A DNA stretch of 36,563 nucleotides from Ruminococcaceae bacterium OttesenSCG-928-L11 (GTDB lineage Bacteria > Bacillota > Clostridia > Oscillospirales > Ruminococcaceae): positions 1 through 36,563 of the forward strand of contig JAJDGX010000012.1 of the NCBI GenBank assembly GCA_030265885.1, given 5' to 3'. The translations under genes were made by a program, and so were the position numbers. Positions 34,502-36,563 of this stretch are shown piece after piece (positions within the stretch are counted from its first letter, which is position 1; every line of letters begins with the position of its first letter). The notes beneath the pieces are model-generated. The model ran no database searches. It was not told where the DNA came from and saw nothing but the letters and a program-made list of their open reading frames with translations.

Positions 34502-36283
34502 TCATTGGGGAGTGACGCCGTCCAGCCCCAGGGCGTGGTTGACCGCGATGTATCCATAGGTGAGCGCCGGCCCCAGGGTGCTGCCCGCACCCCAATACGC
34601 GTTGGCCGTGGGGGAGGCAATGCAGTTGCCCGCGCCGTACAGACCGGGAATCGGCCGATCGTTCCAATCCAGCACCTGGGCATTGCCGTTTACCACCGGG
34701 CCGCCGTTGGTATCCAGCGTGCCCGCCGCCAACACAATGGCGTAATAAGGCCCCTGAGCGCGGAAGGGATGCATGGTGTAGTTGTCCGTTCCCCGCGCCG
34801 GCCACTCCCCATCCGGCACCGTGGGCGGGAAGGTCGTCCACTCCCTGTCGTAGGCTGACTTCCCTCGGTGAAACTCCGGATCCACACCCCGGGCGGCGTA
34901 TGCATTGAATTGCTCCACTGTCTGCTCCAGGGCGGCGGCGAAATTGTCCGCCAGTGCGAAGCCGCCGGTATGGGGCGCCAGCCTTGCCAGCCTTGCCCCA
35001 ATGGCCTCAGCCAGGGCGGGAAGGGTATCGGCCCGCAGCAGATAATCCGGCTGCTCTCCCCCCTGTACCGGATACGGCGGATACCCCTGCCACAAAGCGG
35101 CGGTGCGGGAATCGAACACCATAAAGGTGAGCAGATTGGCCCATTCGGCCCTGCCCGCATCCCACACAAAATGCACCATGGCGCGGTCGGTGTAATTGCG
35201 CTTTTCGTCTACGACCCGCTTGCCATATTTGTTCACCAGAATCACGGAATCGCCGGGGATATAGAACACATTGCTGGAGCCACCGGGATTGGCCAGATAG
35301 GCGTCGATCATGCTCTGGGCCCGGAACGCCCCGGCAGTGTTGCCTATGGCGGCACCGACTGCCCCGGCTATCCGGATGAAGTCGCCGGTGTTGGTGGGCA
35401 CCGCGCAGCCGCCGTAATGGGGGCCCCGCTGCAGACTCGCCATCAGCGCCGGATCGTGGGAATAGCCCCCACTGCCGAAAATGATACCCCTGCGTGCGGC
35501 AAATCGTCGACTGCTCCCCCCGCTTTGGGCGACCAAACCCACCGCTCTCCCCTGTTCCATCACCAGTTCCGTGACCCGGTGGCCCGTGAACACCGCGCCG
35601 CCTTTCGCTCGCACATATCCCTCCAGCTGGCGAATCATCTCGGCGCCCATCCCCTGGTTGCCCTGTTCATCCACCGGGTACAGCGAGCGGCCGCGCACGG
35701 CTCTGTTTTCCGGCAGGTGATCCATATAATCCACCTGGGGCTTTCCCGTCCAGTTGATCTCCATCCCGCTGCGCAGCGCCCCCAGAGCCTCCAGCCTGTC
35801 CGCCATGGGTGCGGCGTTGCTCACAAAGCGTTCCAGAAGCTCGTATTGATGGGCGCTCAGACCGTACCGCGAGGCCTCGGGGTCATACCGATTGGGGTAG
35901 GAATACCGCGCCATATACCGCAGGGCATCCCGGGGAGAATCCTTCCAGCCCGCCGCCTGCTGCTTGCTGTTGCAGGGAATCCAGAATCCGCCCCCCGACC
36001 GCGCCGTCGTTCCGCCCAGCCGATCCGCCTTCTCCAGCACAATCACGGAGGCCCCAGCCCCCAATGCCGTGCAGGCTGCTCCCAGGGCCGCCGCCCCGCT
36101 GCCCACAATCAGAAAATCCGCCACATCCGCGCCCTGCCCGGCCACTGTCGGCTCCTTCGATGTCTCGGCCGCATCGGTGTACGGCTCAAATTGATCCCGC
36201 CGAGCCCCGCAGACGGGGCATGTCTCCGGCGGTGTCTCCCCCTTGTGAATGTACCCACATACGCTGCATCGCCACTGTTTCAT
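34502..36283 (-). CDS. Rubredoxin-like/FAD-dependent dehydrogenase fusion
   Basis: 593 residues from ATG 36283, chosen for GGAAAGGAG upstream (the frame opens at 36325). Residues 1-35 form a rubredoxin-like iron site: WRCSVCGYIHKG then ETCPVCGA, two CxxC pairs. From about residue 50 an FAD_binding_2 flavoprotein follows: DFLIVGSGAAALGAACTAL (dinucleotide fold), LGGTTARSGGGFWIP, and the C-terminal NGGPVVNGNAQVLDW, PIPGLYGAGN and STLGPALTYGYIA. The closest families by motif are 3-ketosteroid 1-dehydrogenase and fumarate/urocanate reductases. The fused iron site could pass single electrons to the flavin. No signal peptide; cytoplasmic. The substrate cannot be told. Lone gene with terminators on both sides. 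Confidence 0.88.
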   Translation of the reverse strand: MKQWRCSVCGYIHKGETPPETCPVCGARRDQFEPYTDAAETSKEPTVAGQGADVADFLIVGSGAAALGAACTALGAGASVIVLEKADRLGGTTARSGGGFWIPCNSKQQAAGWKDSPRDALRYMARYSYPNRYDPEASRYGLSAHQYELLERFVSNAAPMADRLEALGALRSGMEINWTGKPQVDYMDHLPENRAVRGRSLYPVDEQGNQGMGAEMIRQLEGYVRAKGGAVFTGHRVTELVMEQGRAVGLVAQSGGSSRRFAARRGIIFGSGGYSHDPALMASLQRGPHYGGCAVPTNTGDFIRIAGAVGAAIGNTAGAFRAQSMIDAYLANPGGSSNVFYIPGDSVILVNKYGKRVVDEKRNYTDRAMVHFVWDAGRAEWANLLTFMVFDSRTAALWQGYPPYPVQGGEQPDYLLRADTLPALAEAIGARLARLAPHTGGFALADNFAAALEQTVEQFNAYAARGVDPEFHRGKSAYDREWTTFPPTVPDGEWPARGTDNYTMHPFRAQGPYYAIVLAAGTLDTNGGPVVNGNAQVLDWNDRPIPGLYGAGNCIASPTANAYWGAGSTLGPALTYGYIAVNHALGLDGVTPQ

Positions 36284-36381
36284 TCGCCTTCGCTCCTTTC
36301 CCGTTTGCTGCAAATTGGGGCACAAGTAACCGCATTTATACTATACGACATACCCATGAACGGCATATGTGCAAATTGCGC

Positions 36382-36430
36382 ACATAAAATGGCCCTCCCC
36401 GGAGAAGAGCCGAGGAAGGCCATTTTATGT
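36382..36430 (-). terminator. Terminator of the gene at the right edge
   Basis: Perfect thirteen-base arms ACATAAAATGGCC (36382-36394) and GGCCATTTTATGT (36418-36430). On the minus strand it lies after the edge gene's stop and before the FAD dehydrogenase promoter region. The T run is within the arm (ATTTTATGT). Confidence 0.7.
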
Positions 36431-36509
36431 CAAATCCAATTTGAGGCAACTCTTTCTTAAAAAGGCGCGGGTCGTTCTCCGCAGCGGGCAAAACTCCTCA
36501 TCCGTCAGC

Positions 36510-36563
36510 TTATCGCGGCTTCACCAGCCATTTGCCCAGCAGCTTCCACAACCCAAACGCGCC
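36510..36563 (-). CDS. C-terminal end of an unidentified protein (partial)
   Basis: Seventeen codons and a TAA stop on the minus strand at the window edge. The residues GAFGLWKLLGKWLVKPR look like a basic, amphipathic protein end, and a terminator follows 80 bases on. Too short to identify. Confidence 0.4.
   Translation of the reverse strand, partial: GAFGLWKLLGKWLVKPR

Noticed and set aside
31842-36563. Treating all genes right of the recombinase as element cargo
   Set aside because: They have independent promoters and terminators and look like ordinary chromosomal genes; the right end of any element cannot be placed from this window.

Overview
The window looks like chromosomal DNA of a GC-rich, spore-forming Clostridia member. 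A gut Oscillospirales/Oscillospiraceae relative is my best guess. Reasons: a spore germinant-receptor locus, YesM/YesN two-component regulators, many AraC regulators, large serine recombinase biology, and AGGAGG-type ribosome sites with ATG/GTG starts. I see no rRNA, tRNA or CRISPR array.

Layout. (1) 1-2356: end of a germinant-receptor operon, with a GerAB-type permease fused in frame to a GerAC-type lipoprotein, then a 60-residue two-helix membrane protein and a strong terminator. (2) 2648-6117: a GH31 alpha-xylosidase (YicI type) divergent from an AraC regulator. (3) 6142-14281: one giant secreted repeat protein (about 2,700 residues; LRR, Fn3, PKD, MBG/Big modules) split into two frames by one extra base in a six-base homopolymer. 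(4) 14545-19720: divergent from it, a lipoprotein solute-binding protein followed by a YesM-type kinase and a YesN-type regulator. No permease genes are present, so this may be a sugar-sensing three-part system. (5) 19804-23166: small metabolic and regulatory genes (VOC protein, FMN reductase, AraC regulator, glycerate kinase). (6) 23258-26565: a chemoreceptor divergent from an esterase, then a 41-base perfect palindrome. (7) 26570-29456: a MATE transporter and an HD-GYP protein whose HD motif is altered. (8) 29755-31841: the N-terminal third or so of a P-loop ATPase that stops abruptly, followed by a tiny ORF and a large serine recombinase. This is a probable integration junction. (9) 31960-34397: histidine kinase/OmpR-type regulator pair and a DUF2442-like protein. 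(10) 34502-36283: rubredoxin-like domain fused to an FAD dehydrogenase of the fumarate reductase/ketosteroid dehydrogenase type, then the last codons of another minus-strand gene at the window edge.

The most interesting point is region 8. A conserved ATPase gene is cut beside a large serine recombinase, the arrangement seen in skin-like elements that leave the chromosome during sporulation. The missing half of the ATPase is not in this window, so excision is a hypothesis. Other unusual points are the GerAB-GerAC fusion, the frameshifted giant surface protein, the HD-to-YD change in the HD-GYP protein and the rubredoxin-FAD fusion.
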